From NCBI GenBank assembly GCA_937893675.1, contig CALBGI010000044.1, forward strand, positions 1-35,036: a stretch of 35,036 nucleotides of DNA. The letters are read 5' to 3'. Shown here in pieces: positions 22,628 through 30,949 of this stretch; the stretch's first letter is position 1; every line of letters begins with the position of its first letter. Source of the stretch: an uncultured Blautia sp. (GTDB lineage: Bacteria; Bacillota; Clostridia; Lachnospirales; Lachnospiraceae). Under the pieces are notes generated by a model. That model was not told the DNA's origin and ran no database searches. It saw nothing but the letters and a program-made list of their open reading frames with translations. Position numbers and translations under genes: made by a program.

Positions 22628-23572
22628 ATGAAGAGAAAGATGTTAGCAGCAATCTGCGCACTGTCTATGGTGGCATCCATGGGTGCGGCAACAACTGTAT
22701 TTGCAGAGGCAGAAGTAAAGGCAACCGGCGATGAGAAGATCGCGCTGATCACCATGGACTCCATCGACCAGCACTGGATCACCCTGAACGAGGGAGCCCA
22801 GGCAGAGGCAAAAGAGCTTGGCGTGACGGTAGACTTCATGTCCCCGAACACCAAAGACGACGCACAGCAGATCGAGTGTGTAAACAACGCGGTAGCCGGC
22901 GGCTATGATGCGATCATGGTTGCGGCAAACGGCCCGGATGCAATTTCCTCCGCGCTGCAGGAAGCAGCAGACGCAGGCGTTAAGATCGTATACGTAGACT
23001 CTCCGGCAAACGTTGAGGCAGAGGCTACCTTCTCCACAGACAACAAGGCAGCAGGAAAAACCGCCGGCGAAGAGATGATCAAGGCGCTTGAGGAAAAAGG
23101 CGTTACTTCCGGTAAGATCGGTATCATCAATGTAAACGCAGCAACTGACTCCACGGTAAACCGTGAGGAAGGCTTCCGCGAAGCGTTTGAAGGAACCGAA
23201 TTTGAGATTATGGAAACCCAGTACGGCGAAGGCGATGCGGCAAAATCCCAGAGCATTGCTGAGAACTACATTACCCAGGGCGTTGTCGGTATCTTTGGCT
23301 GCAACGAAGGTTCCACGACCGGAGCAGGAAACGCAATCAAGGCATCCGGAAATGCAGACATTATCGGCGCAGGCTTTGACAAATCCGATGCGATCCTGAA
23401 CCTCATCGAGGACGGATACCTTTACTGCACAATGGCTCAGAATCCGGACGTAATGGGCTCTGAAGGCGTAAAAGCAGCAGTTCAGGCAATCGGCGGCGAG
23501 GATCTTGGCGGCGAAGTGACCGATACCGGCGTATCTGTGATCACAAAAGGAGCAATGCCGGAAGCAGAATAA
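22628..23572 (+). CDS. CUT2 sugar-binding protein (periplasmic binding protein type 4)
   Basis: A 314-aa secreted binding protein of the ribose/galactose-binding type. The signal peptide covers about 1-26 with V-F-A before a likely signal peptidase I cut; C10 is not in a lipobox context, so no lipid anchor is evident. The mature chain begins I-A-L-I-T-M-D-S and has the two-lobe pattern: A-I-M-V-A-A-N-G-P-D, V-Y-V-D-S-P, G-K-I-G-I-I-N-V, G-I-F-G-C-N-E-G and G-A-G-F-D-K-S. AGGAGG at 22614-22619 precedes the start. It is followed by a terminator and ends the transporter operon. The ligand is not evident. Confidence 0.93.
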   Translation: MKRKMLAAICALSMVASMGAATTVFAEAEVKATGDEKIALITMDSIDQHWITLNEGAQAEAKELGVTVDFMSPNTKDDAQQIECVNNAVAGGYDAIMVAANGPDAISSALQEAADAGVKIVYVDSPANVEAEATFSTDNKAAGKTAGEEMIKALEEKGVTSGKIGIINVNAATDSTVNREEGFREAFEGTEFEIMETQYGEGDAAKSQSIAENYITQGVVGIFGCNEGSTTGAGNAIKASGNADIIGAGFDKSDAILNLIEDGYLYCTMAQNPDVMGSEGVKAAVQAIGGEDLGGEVTDTGVSVITKGAMPEAE

Positions 23573-23606
23573 ACCGGAGCAAACAAAAAGCTGTTTTGAG
23601 CAAATG

Positions 23607-23637
23607 GAAAACCGTCGGATTTACCGGCGGTTTTCTT
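23607..23637 (+). terminator. Intrinsic terminator of the CUT2 transporter operon
   Basis: A 12-bp stem (23607-23618 with 23624-23635, one G-U pair) around ATTTA ends in TTTTCTT. It lies 35 bases after the binding-protein stop. Confidence 0.88.
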
Positions 23638-23643
23638 GAAGTT

Positions 23644-23670
23644 TTGCGAAAATTATGGTAAAAATATAAA
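23644..23670 (+). promoter_or_regulatory. Candidate promoter of the regulator/kinase/dead-ATPase/isomerase operon
   Basis: TTGCGA (23644-23649) and TATAAA (23665-23670) are 15 bp apart, just after the terminator and before the regulator gene. The spacing is short, so this is moderate evidence. Confidence 0.45.
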
Positions 23671-23715
23671 AGAAACAGTCTGTGATTTTGAAGGAAACGG
23701 GAAAGGAAAACAGGC

Positions 23716-25305
23716 ATGCAGAAAGTTGTGATTGCAGATGACGAGGAGAGGATCTGCCGGTTAATAGAAGCCCTGGTGGACTGGGAGGGCATCGGCCTTG
23801 CGCTGGCGGCTGTGGCCCATAACGGGGTGGAGGCCTGCGAGGTGATCGACAGGGAAAAGCCGGACATTCTCATTACGGATATCCGAATGCCGGGATGCAG
23901 CGGACTGGAGCTGATCGAGCAGGTAAAAAAGAGCCTTCCGGAGCTGGAAATCATTATTATCAGCGGTTATGCGCATTTTGAGTACGCGCAGCAGGCCATC
24001 AAATTCGGGGTGGGCGACTATCTGCTGAAGCCTGTAAATAAGGCGGAACTCAATTCCACCTTGGAAAAACTGAAAAATCGCGTTGCCAGGCGGCGGGAGT
24101 CCGAGCAGGACAAGGAGGAGCTTCTCCGCAAGGCCCGCCAGGATGACCGGCAGCTTCGCCAGAGCTTTGTGGCAGATCTTATGGACAAAGAAGGGCTTGT
24201 GCTGTCCGGAAAGATACTTTCGGAGCGCTATCATCTGGAAGTGAAAACGGGACAGATCCGGGCGCTGATCCTCAAAATGGATTCGGGGGCAAGTGCCTTG
24301 AGCGAAGCCTCCGCAGGGATCATGCTGGAAAAAGCTAGGGAGCTTCTGACAAGAAATCTGAAAGATAAATGCCTGGAATTTGTCCTGACGGTCCGGGGCA
24401 GTCAGGTGCTGGGCATCGTGAACTACGAGAACGGCCGTTGGGAGGAGATTCGCAGAATCCTCAAAAACTGCCTGAATACGTTGGAAATGCAGAAGAATCT
24501 TTTTCAGCCGGTCGCTTTTTCCATGGCGGCAGGGGCTGCGGCAGACGACTGCGCGGAGATCCGGGACTCTCTGAAAGAAGCGCAGCTGCTCATCTGGGAG
24601 CGCCTGACCAAAGGGACGGGAAGGTTTTTCGAAAGGCTGTCGCCGCCGTCTGCTCTTGCGGAGAAAAATCTGCTGGACGGATATCTGCGGGATGCAACCA
24701 GAGCTGTGGAGGTCTTAAGCCCGCAGCTTGCGGAAAAAGGCGCAGACCGGCTTCTTCAGGAGATGAGGACCGTGCCCGGGGTTCGCGGCTGCGAGATCAA
24801 AGAGCTTGTTTTTTCCGCGGCAGATGTGTTTGCAGCGCGGGTTTCGCCCCATAACAGAAATACAAGTCTGGAAAACTTCCGCAGGCAGTGCGAGTCTTTG
24901 AGTACAGCAGAGCAGCTGTTTGACTGTCTGAAGCTGTTTCAGAAGGAGCACCTTGAGGAGCTCATTGACAGCCATGAGAACGAGACCGTGCGGCCGGTGA
25001 GAAAGGCGAAGCAGTACATACAGAATCATTTCAGCGAGCAGATCACGCTTGAGGAGGTCAGCGACGCGGTGGGCCTGAGTCCGGCGTATTTCAGCACCCT
25101 GTTTAAAAAGACAGAGGGAGAGGGATTTGCGAAGTATCTCATTCATGTGCGCATGGAGCAGGCCAAAATCCTTTTTCGCGAAACCAATCTTGCCGCGTCG
25201 GAAATCTGCCGGAAAGTTGGGTATAATGATCTGAAGCATTTTACCCATACCTTTGAAAAAACAACGGGCGTAAAACCGTCCACCTACAGAAAACTTTACG
25301 GATAG
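23716..25305 (+). CDS. YesN-like response regulator, AraC-type
   Basis: A 529-aa regulator with an N-terminal receiver (D8-D9, phosphoacceptor D55 in T-D-I-R-M-P, K105 in L-L-K-P-V) and a C-terminal AraC double helix-turn-helix ending V-K-P-S-T-Y-R-K-L-Y. The middle section holds basic/acidic coiled-coil-like sequence (about 110-145) and a linker domain. It starts a four-gene operon with kinase, dead ATPase and isomerase. Control of the CUT2 transporter operon immediately upstream is likely. Confidence 0.93.
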   Translation: MQKVVIADDEERICRLIEALVDWEGIGLALAAVAHNGVEACEVIDREKPDILITDIRMPGCSGLELIEQVKKSLPELEIIIISGYAHFEYAQQAIKFGVGDYLLKPVNKAELNSTLEKLKNRVARRRESEQDKEELLRKARQDDRQLRQSFVADLMDKEGLVLSGKILSERYHLEVKTGQIRALILKMDSGASALSEASAGIMLEKARELLTRNLKDKCLEFVLTVRGSQVLGIVNYENGRWEEIRRILKNCLNTLEMQKNLFQPVAFSMAAGAAADDCAEIRDSLKEAQLLIWERLTKGTGRFFERLSPPSALAEKNLLDGYLRDATRAVEVLSPQLAEKGADRLLQEMRTVPGVRGCEIKELVFSAADVFAARVSPHNRNTSLENFRRQCESLSTAEQLFDCLKLFQKEHLEELIDSHENETVRPVRKAKQYIQNHFSEQITLEEVSDAVGLSPAYFSTLFKKTEGEGFAKYLIHVRMEQAKILFRETNLAASEICRKVGYNDLKHFTHTFEKTTGVKPSTYRKLYG

Positions 25306-25317
25306 GAGCGGGTTGGA

Positions 25318-26367
25318 GTGAAGGTCAGAGAGAAGCTTAAGTATATTTCCAATCGGGTACTGATCCTTATGGGCGCGGCCTGGATCCTCCTGCTGTTCAC
25401 AGCGCTTGCACAGGTTGTGGAGGCGGTGAGATCAGGCGGGAGTCTGTGGCCGGCAGTGGTCACGGCAGCACTTGCGCTTGCGTTTCTTCCGGTGGGGTGG
25501 TTTTGGGTGATCGTGCCGTATCTGAAATCCGAAAAAATGGTACAGCACTTTATGGAAGGCTATATTTTTTCAGAAAACGGAGATTTGGGGACGGCGATCC
25601 TCACACCTTCCCTGCATCAGCAGATGAAGTCGGTGGAAAAGCTTCTGCGGTCTCCCCAGCGGATCGATCTGAACAAAAGACAGGCGCAGTATCTGGCGCT
25701 TCAGAATCAGATCAATCCTCATTTTCTCTACAATACCCTGGAGAGCATCCGGGGCGAGGCTCTGATTGCCGGGCTTGACAGCGTGGCGGATATGACGGAG
25801 GCGCTGGCAAAATTTTTCCGCTATACCATTACCAAGGTGGAAAATTTGGTGTCAGTGGAGGAGGAGCTGGACAACTGCGAGACCTATTTCGGAATCCAGA
25901 AATATCGGTTTGGGGACCGGCTCAACCTCCATGTGGAGTATGACGCGGAAGACCAGGATATTATCATGAACTGCCGGATTCCGAAGCTGACGCTGCAGCC
26001 CATTCTGGAAAACAGCATCATACACGGAACAGAGCTGAAGATCGGCGCGGGAAATCTCCTGATTCGGTTTGAATGTACGAAGGATCGGCTTCTCATTCGG
26101 ATTTCCGACGACGGTGTGGGTATGGATGAGCAGACGCTTGCCCGCCTGAACCATAAGCTGGGAAAAAGCCTGGAGGCATTCAGCTCTCCGGAGGAAACCA
26201 AGGGAGGCATTGCCCTGGAAAATGTGAATAATCGGATTCACCTGCTGTTTGGAGATGAGTATGGGATGCATGTGTATTCTGTGCAGGGGCGAGGTACGGA
26301 TGTGGAGATCACTCTGCCCATTGCCACCAACGACAGGCAGGTGAGGAATCGGAGCGTGCTTGCATGA
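25318..26367 (+). CDS. Short YesM/LytS-type sensor kinase lacking an extracellular domain
   Basis: A 349-aa histidine kinase. TM1 (about 14-34) and TM2 (about 44-67) are separated by only about 10 residues, so there is no room for an extracellular ligand domain. The kinase core has L-Q-N-Q-I-N-P-H135-F-L-Y-N-T-L-E, I-L-E-N-S-I-I-H-G and D-D-G-V-G-M-D. The start is GTG 25318, with a GGAG-rich leader. Its stop overlaps the next gene's ATG (26364-26367). The lack of a sensor suggests that input comes from a partner, possibly the CUT2 transporter or the dead ATPase encoded next. Confidence 0.92.
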   Translation: MKVREKLKYISNRVLILMGAAWILLLFTALAQVVEAVRSGGSLWPAVVTAALALAFLPVGWFWVIVPYLKSEKMVQHFMEGYIFSENGDLGTAILTPSLHQQMKSVEKLLRSPQRIDLNKRQAQYLALQNQINPHFLYNTLESIRGEALIAGLDSVADMTEALAKFFRYTITKVENLVSVEEELDNCETYFGIQKYRFGDRLNLHVEYDAEDQDIIMNCRIPKLTLQPILENSIIHGTELKIGAGNLLIRFECTKDRLLIRISDDGVGMDEQTLARLNHKLGKSLEAFSSPEETKGGIALENVNNRIHLLFGDEYGMHVYSVQGRGTDVEITLPIATNDRQVRNRSVLA

Positions 26368-27860
26368 AACAGGAAATCTTTCGCATGGAGCGTGTGACCT
26401 ACCAGGAGCACGGCGTGGTGCTTTTGCAGGACTTTCAGCTCCAGATCTATCAGGGAGAGATCATGGGTATGATCCCGATCAACAACCATGGACTGGGAGC
26501 TCTTTTGAAGCTTCTTCCGGCCAATCTGCCCCTGAATGACGGATATATTTATTACTGTTCAGAAAAAGTGAATTCCTGGAAAGGGCCGTTGAGGAGCACG
26601 AACCGTATCAGTGTCATTTCAGCCAAAAGCTCCCTGGTGGAGGGAATGACGGTGGCGGACAATATTTTTGTGCTGCGCCAGGGGTTCCACCAGGAGCTGA
26701 TCCGTTCCCGCCTTCTGAAAGCGCAGATGCAGCCTTTTTTGGAGGACATCAAAATGAACATTCCCGGAGACCGGTATGTGGAAGAGCTGACAGTCTTTGA
26801 GCGGGTGGTTGTGGAGCTTTTAAGAGGCGTGATCCTTGGAAATCATCTGATCGTGCTCTGTGAGATCGGGGCGCTTATCAGCTATGAGGAGCTGGATAAG
26901 CTGCACGGGATCATCCGCCATTATGCGGACCGAGGATTTTCTTTTTTGTATGTGTGCCCTCATTTTGAGGAGCTTTCCCGCATCTGTGACCGGGTAGCCC
27001 GTATGTCCAACGGGAGGATTCAGAAAATTGTCTCCCGGGAGGAGATGGATGAGGAAATTGTGAGGATCTGTCCGGATGAGTATAAAAATATGGTGCAGTA
27101 TCACAGAGAAAACAGCCTGAGAGTCTTGAAAGGAGAGCCGGTGCTCACCTGGGAACAGGAAGGGGACGAGACGTTTGGCGGATTTTCTTTTCAGGTTTTG
27201 CGGGGAGAATGTCTGGTTCTGCAGGTGGTGGAAAACCGGCAGTTTCAGAAGATTTCCCAGATGCTCACCGGAAAACAGCCGGCTGAGCACACGCGTGTTC
27301 TGATGGGACGGGAGCCGATCTCACTGCCTGCAGACCGCCGGATCGCAGTGGTGCAGGAGCTTGCGGCCAGAACCATGATCTTTCCGGGACTTTCCTATAT
27401 GGAAAATCTGTGCATGGCATTGGCGCAGCGTATGCCGTTTCTCTGGGCAAACCGCAAAATCCGCAGCAACATCCGCAGGGAATACAGCAGCATTCTGGGC
27501 GAAGAGGTTTTTGAGACAGCCGTGGAGGATTTAAGTGAAAAACAGAAATATCAGCTGATTTACACCAGGATCCTTCTTCAGAAGCCGAAGGTGGTGTTTT
27601 GTATCCATCCCTTTCAGGGGGCAGATGTAGCGCACCGGATGTTCATCTGGCAGATGCTGGAAATGCTTCTGGAAGAAGGGATCGCGGTGGTGATCGTCTC
27701 CGTAAGCCTTTCGGATTCTCTGGCAATGGCAGATCGGCTGCTGGTTGTGGACGAAGGCGGGGAGATAAAAGAAATCGAACGGGAAAAATTTGACACAATT
27801 TCAGCGAAGGTTCCCTGGACACACCTTTATAATAACCAGGTAAAAATAAGAGAAACTTAA
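26364..27860 (+). CDS. Catalytically dead tandem ABC ATPase homologue (MglA/RbsA-derived)
   Basis: A 498-aa protein that aligns with the CUT2 ATPase at 19949 without gaps over the first ~200 residues but lacks its nucleotide-binding residues. Walker A G-E-N-G-A-G-K-S-T is P-I-N-N-H-G-L-G-A (38-46; K44 to L). Walker B D166 is C (L-I-V-L-C-E-I-G). Switch H199 is P. In NBD2, L-S-G-G-N-Q-Q-K-V is L-S-E-K-Q-K-Y-Q-L (390-398) and F-D-E-P-T-R-G-I-D is C-I-H-P-F-Q-G-A-D. The frame is intact and long, so this is not ordinary decay. It is coupled to the sensor kinase by an ATGA overlap. A scaffold or signalling role between transporter and kinase is inference. Confidence 0.88.
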   Translation: MKQEIFRMERVTYQEHGVVLLQDFQLQIYQGEIMGMIPINNHGLGALLKLLPANLPLNDGYIYYCSEKVNSWKGPLRSTNRISVISAKSSLVEGMTVADNIFVLRQGFHQELIRSRLLKAQMQPFLEDIKMNIPGDRYVEELTVFERVVVELLRGVILGNHLIVLCEIGALISYEELDKLHGIIRHYADRGFSFLYVCPHFEELSRICDRVARMSNGRIQKIVSREEMDEEIVRICPDEYKNMVQYHRENSLRVLKGEPVLTWEQEGDETFGGFSFQVLRGECLVLQVVENRQFQKISQMLTGKQPAEHTRVLMGREPISLPADRRIAVVQELAARTMIFPGLSYMENLCMALAQRMPFLWANRKIRSNIRREYSSILGEEVFETAVEDLSEKQKYQLIYTRILLQKPKVVFCIHPFQGADVAHRMFIWQMLEMLLEEGIAVVIVSVSLSDSLAMADRLLVVDEGGEIKEIEREKFDTISAKVPWTHLYNNQVKIRET

Positions 27861-27876
27861 GAAATGGAGTGAAAGC

Positions 27877-29112
27877 ATGAACGCAAAATACCAAATCGAC
27901 ACAGAAGAAAATCGTGAATTTCTCAAAGAAATAAGAGAAGGATTGTTTTCCTTCGGGCATCAGTTTCCCTCTCCGGGAGGAAGCGCATACTATCTGGGGG
28001 ATGATGGTACCCCCTGGAAAGAGCGGAATCGGGAGGCCTATGTGACCTGCCGTATGGCGCATGTGTACAGCATGGCTTCTTTTTTGGGACATGAAGGCAG
28101 TGAAACGCTTATTGACGAAGCGCTGCGGGGCCTACTGGGAGAACTGAAAGACAAAGAAAACGGCGGCTGGTATGCCGGACTTACCAGTGACAATGAGCCG
28201 CTTCCCATGAAACAGTGCTATGCCCACGCTTTTGTGATCCTTGCGGCAACCTCCGGCCTTCTGGCGGGAAGAGAAGGAGCGAAGGAGCTTCTTGAGGACG
28301 CCATTGCCACCTATGATAAATATTTCTGGAAAGAGGAGGAAGGGCTTTCCAGCGATACCTGGAATACTGAGTTTACAGTGGAGGATGATTACCGGGGACT
28401 CAATGCCAACATGCACACCGTGGAGGCGTTTCTTGCAGCGGCAGATGTGACAAAGGATGAGAAATACCGTGTGAGATGCGGACGCATTATCGACCATGTG
28501 ATCGGCTGGGCAAAGGACAACAGCTGGCGGATTCCGGAACATTTTACCAGGGACTGGAAGCCGGATCTTGCCTGCAATAAGGAACGTCCGGACGACCAGT
28601 TCAAGCCCTACGGCGCAACGCCGGGACATGGTCTGGAGTGGGGACGCCTCATTACCCAGTGGGCGCTTTCCACCTATCATGACGACCCGGCGGGGGCGCC
28701 CTATATTGAGGCTGCCGAAAACCTTTACAACCGTGCGGTTGCCGATGCCTGGAACGCGGACGGCGCGCCCGGGATCGTGTACACCACGGACTGGGACGGA
28801 ACTCCGGTGGTTCATGACCGTATGCACTGGACGCTGGCGGAAGGGATCAACACTGCGGCTGTGCTTTACCGTGTGACCGGCAAACAGAAATATGCAGATG
28901 ATTACGCGGCGTTTATGGAATATCTGGATGAAAAGGTTCTGGACCATGTGAACGGCTCCTGGTTCCACCAGTTAGACCGTGAGAACAAGGTTGTGGGAAC
29001 CGTATGGCCGGGAAAAGCAGATCTGTACCATGCAGCACAGGCCACGCTGATTCCCTACTATGCGGCGGATACCTCCATTGCGGTGGCTGTAAAAGAAGGT
29101 ATGACAGTTTAG
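27877..29112 (+). CDS. AGE-family sugar isomerase, YihS-like
   Basis: A 411-aa (alpha/alpha)6-barrel enzyme resembling E. coli YihS (413 aa), an aldose-ketose isomerase acting on sulfoquinovose and on mannose/fructose. Conserved stretches include T-C-R-M-A-H-V-Y-S, G-G-W-Y-A-G, N-A-N-M-H-T-V-E-A, T-P-G-H-G-L-E-W-G-R, D-G-A-P-G-I-V-Y-T-T-D-W and D-L-Y-H-A-A. The histidines in N-M-H, P-G-H and L-Y-H correspond to the catalytic histidines of the family. It lies 16 bases after the dead-ATPase stop in the same operon. It should isomerise the sugar imported by the CUT2 system; mannose-type or sulfo-sugar substrate cannot be decided here, and no sulfofructose transaldolase or aldolase is in the window. 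Confidence 0.88.
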   Translation: MNAKYQIDTEENREFLKEIREGLFSFGHQFPSPGGSAYYLGDDGTPWKERNREAYVTCRMAHVYSMASFLGHEGSETLIDEALRGLLGELKDKENGGWYAGLTSDNEPLPMKQCYAHAFVILAATSGLLAGREGAKELLEDAIATYDKYFWKEEEGLSSDTWNTEFTVEDDYRGLNANMHTVEAFLAAADVTKDEKYRVRCGRIIDHVIGWAKDNSWRIPEHFTRDWKPDLACNKERPDDQFKPYGATPGHGLEWGRLITQWALSTYHDDPAGAPYIEAAENLYNRAVADAWNADGAPGIVYTTDWDGTPVVHDRMHWTLAEGINTAAVLYRVTGKQKYADDYAAFMEYLDEKVLDHVNGSWFHQLDRENKVVGTVWPGKADLYHAAQATLIPYYAADTSIAVAVKEGMTV

Positions 29113-29132
29113 GAGTACAGGCAAAATTAACA

Positions 29133-29221
29133 CTCCGTCGGTACCATTGCCGGTGTTTCCCACAGAGAGTCGTGTTTCACAATACTCTCTGTCGGGAAAT
29201 CACACGGCAAATCCAACGGAG
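29133..29221. repeat. Large imperfect palindrome between convergent genes
   Basis: Nested arms: CTCCGT/ACGGAG (29133-29138, 29216-29221), then GCCG, GTG, TTTCCC and ACAGAGAGT (29149-29170) pairing with 29184-29208. This makes a 22-bp stem with three single-base bulges (29193, 29200, 29204), all on the 3' side, and a 13-base loop. Short AT/T-rich stretches flank both sides. It fills the 122-base gap between the isomerase gene and the convergent small gene. A bidirectional terminator is the simplest reading; a mobile-element relic is possible. Confidence 0.7.
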
Positions 29222-29234
29222 CTGTATTTTGGTG

Positions 29235-29501
29235 TCAGTCCTCCTCGATCACCTGGATCTCCAGGTAATCGAAATCTATCTGTTCCATAAAATTATCCTG
29301 ATAGAATCTTGTGCGGGCGTGTTTCTGAAATTCCCGGACGGTCTTGTCCAGCCAGATCGGATTGCCAAGATCCATTTCGTAGCAGATTTTTTCCAGTGCC
29401 CCGAATACTTTATGGGTTCGGGTGTCATTCTCGTCATTGCATATCACGGTATCTTTGATCAAATGGTTATCTTTCCAGATTTTTCCCCACAGTCGGAACA
29501 T
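29235..29501 (-). CDS. Small conserved-looking protein, unknown function
   Basis: An 88-aa soluble, acidic protein (start M-F-R-L-W-G-K-I-W-K, end I-Q-V-I-E-E-D). No known domain, signal or membrane segment is recognised. It looks real: AAGGAGG lies 8 bases before ATG 29501, composition is normal, and similar short proteins are recalled from Lachnospiraceae. It overlaps the 3' end of the MATE gene by 43 bases, so it is probably translated from the same message. Confidence 0.75.
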   Translation of the reverse strand: MFRLWGKIWKDNHLIKDTVICNDENDTRTHKVFGALEKICYEMDLGNPIWLDKTVREFQKHARTRFYQDNFMEQIDFDYLEIQVIEED

Positions 29502-30844
29502 GAATGTGTCCTCCTTACTTTTTTTATCATATAAAAATAACTTGGTATCAATATCAGATCCGCCCCGGCCCAGGCCAAGATCTCCGCAAAGAGAATCCCG
29601 TTTTCTCCGAACATGGCCGGAAGCAGGAATGCGGCTGCGGTTCGCATGACGAACTCCGCTATGCCGGAAACCATGGGCAAAAGTGTGTTTCCCAGTCCCT
29701 GAATGCAGCTTCTGGTGACGTGGAGCACATAGAGAATGGGCAGGAATACCGACATAATGGCAAGGTAGCGGTAGCCGATGTCAAGGGCAGCCATGCTCTC
29801 CGCTGCATCCATGGAAATGAAGCAGGAGAGGATGAGACGGCCGAATACCAGCATAACCAGAGCAATGAGAAGGGAGGTTATGGTGGAGATCATCAGTGCT
29901 GCCCGAAGCCCTTTGGAAATGCGGGGAAGCTTTCCGGCGCCGAGATTTTGGCCGGTGTAAGTGACCATGGCATAGCCGTAGGAGGTGGCAGCCACCTCCA
30001 GAAGTCCATAAAGCCGGTTCGTTGCCGTAAGTCCCGCGATAAAGGCGACACCGAAGCCGTTGACGATCATCTGCACGATCATGCCGCCAACGGCAATGAC
30101 AGAGTTCTGAAAGGCCATGGGAAGCCCCAGCCCCATCAAGTGCAGACAGAGCGGTTTTTCGATTGTCCAGTCCTCCCGGGAAAGTTTCAGAATCTGGATT
30201 TTTCGCAGATGGAAAAAGCAGTACACCGCGGACAGACATTGTGCAATCAGGGTGGCAATGGCCGCTCCCTCTACGCCCCAGCCAAAACCCATGACAAAGA
30301 GAAAATCAAGGCCAATGTTGGTAAAGGCAGCCACAACCATGGCGAGAAGGGGCGTTTTGCCGTCGCCAAGTGCCCGGAGGACTGAGGCTGCCAGATTGTA
30401 GGCCATGACAATGGGGATACCGCCGAACATGATGCGGAGATAAGCGACAGCCATGGGGCGGATCTCGCCGGGAACCCGCAGAAGCTCTGTGGCGGTGCCG
30501 ATCAGCCCTTCACAGCAGAATGTGAGTGCAATGGCGCAGAGGACGGACAAAAACAGAGAATTGGTAACAACCCGCCGAAGCCCCTTGTAATCCTGCGCGC
30601 CGAAGCGCTGCGCCATGAGGATACAAAAGCCCTGTGTGAAGCCCTGGATCATGCCCAGAGCCAGCCAGTTCAGCCATTCCACCGTGCCGAGGGCGGCCAG
30701 GGCGTTTACGCCCAGAACCTTTCCCACCACTGCAGTATCCACTACCGTATACAGCTGCTGAAAAATATTCCCCATCATCAGGGGCAGTGAAAAGAAGAGC
30801 AGAAGCCGTGAAGGGCTGCCCTCCGTGAGATTTTTGGTGTTCAT
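29459..30844 (-). CDS. MATE-family efflux transporter
   Basis: A 461-aa, twelve-segment membrane protein of the MATE (NorM/DinF) superfamily, exporting drugs or metabolites in exchange for Na+ or H+. Two homologous halves are visible, each beginning with a P-L-x-x-x-N/Q-x-x pattern (S-L-P-L-M-M-G-N-I-F-Q-Q and G-L-P-M-A-F-Q-N-S) and containing G-Q-x-x-G/A-Q-R/N-x-G-A motifs. The C-terminal 25 residues are polar and overlap the next gene. It is divergent from the metallo-hydrolase gene, with overlapping -35 boxes. Substrate is unknown. Confidence 0.93.
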   Translation of the reverse strand: MNTKNLTEGSPSRLLLFFSLPLMMGNIFQQLYTVVDTAVVGKVLGVNALAALGTVEWLNWLALGMIQGFTQGFCILMAQRFGAQDYKGLRRVVTNSLFLSVLCAIALTFCCEGLIGTATELLRVPGEIRPMAVAYLRIMFGGIPIVMAYNLAASVLRALGDGKTPLLAMVVAAFTNIGLDFLFVMGFGWGVEGAAIATLIAQCLSAVYCFFHLRKIQILKLSREDWTIEKPLCLHLMGLGLPMAFQNSVIAVGGMIVQMIVNGFGVAFIAGLTATNRLYGLLEVAATSYGYAMVTYTGQNLGAGKLPRISKGLRAALMISTITSLLIALVMLVFGRLILSCFISMDAAESMAALDIGYRYLAIMSVFLPILYVLHVTRSCIQGLGNTLLPMVSGIAEFVMRTAAAFLLPAMFGENGILFAEILAWAGADLILIPSYFYMIKKVRRTHSCSDCGEKSGKITI

Positions 30845-30876
30845 GATGCGGTCCTCTTTCCTTATTATCCGAGAAA

Positions 30877-30906
30877 ATTTTACTATATCTGCGGGAAAAT
30901 TGTCAA
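30877..30906 (-). promoter_or_regulatory. Promoter of the MATE gene
   Basis: On the - strand, TTGACA (30901-30906) and TAAAAT (30877-30882) are 18 bp apart. The -35 hexamer overlaps that of the divergent promoter by five bases, so the two promoters should compete for RNA polymerase. Confidence 0.7.
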
Positions 30907-30928
30907 TGAGGAGAAGGAATGATATACT
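30900..30928 (+). promoter_or_regulatory. Promoter of the metallo-hydrolase gene
   Basis: TTGTCA (30900-30905) and TATACT (30923-30928) are exactly 17 bp apart. The predicted start near 30935 leaves a very short leader: AAGGAG is at 30935-30940 and the GTG start at 30950. Confidence 0.7.
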
Positions 30929-30949
30929 GGAGAAAAGGAGTGTGATACA

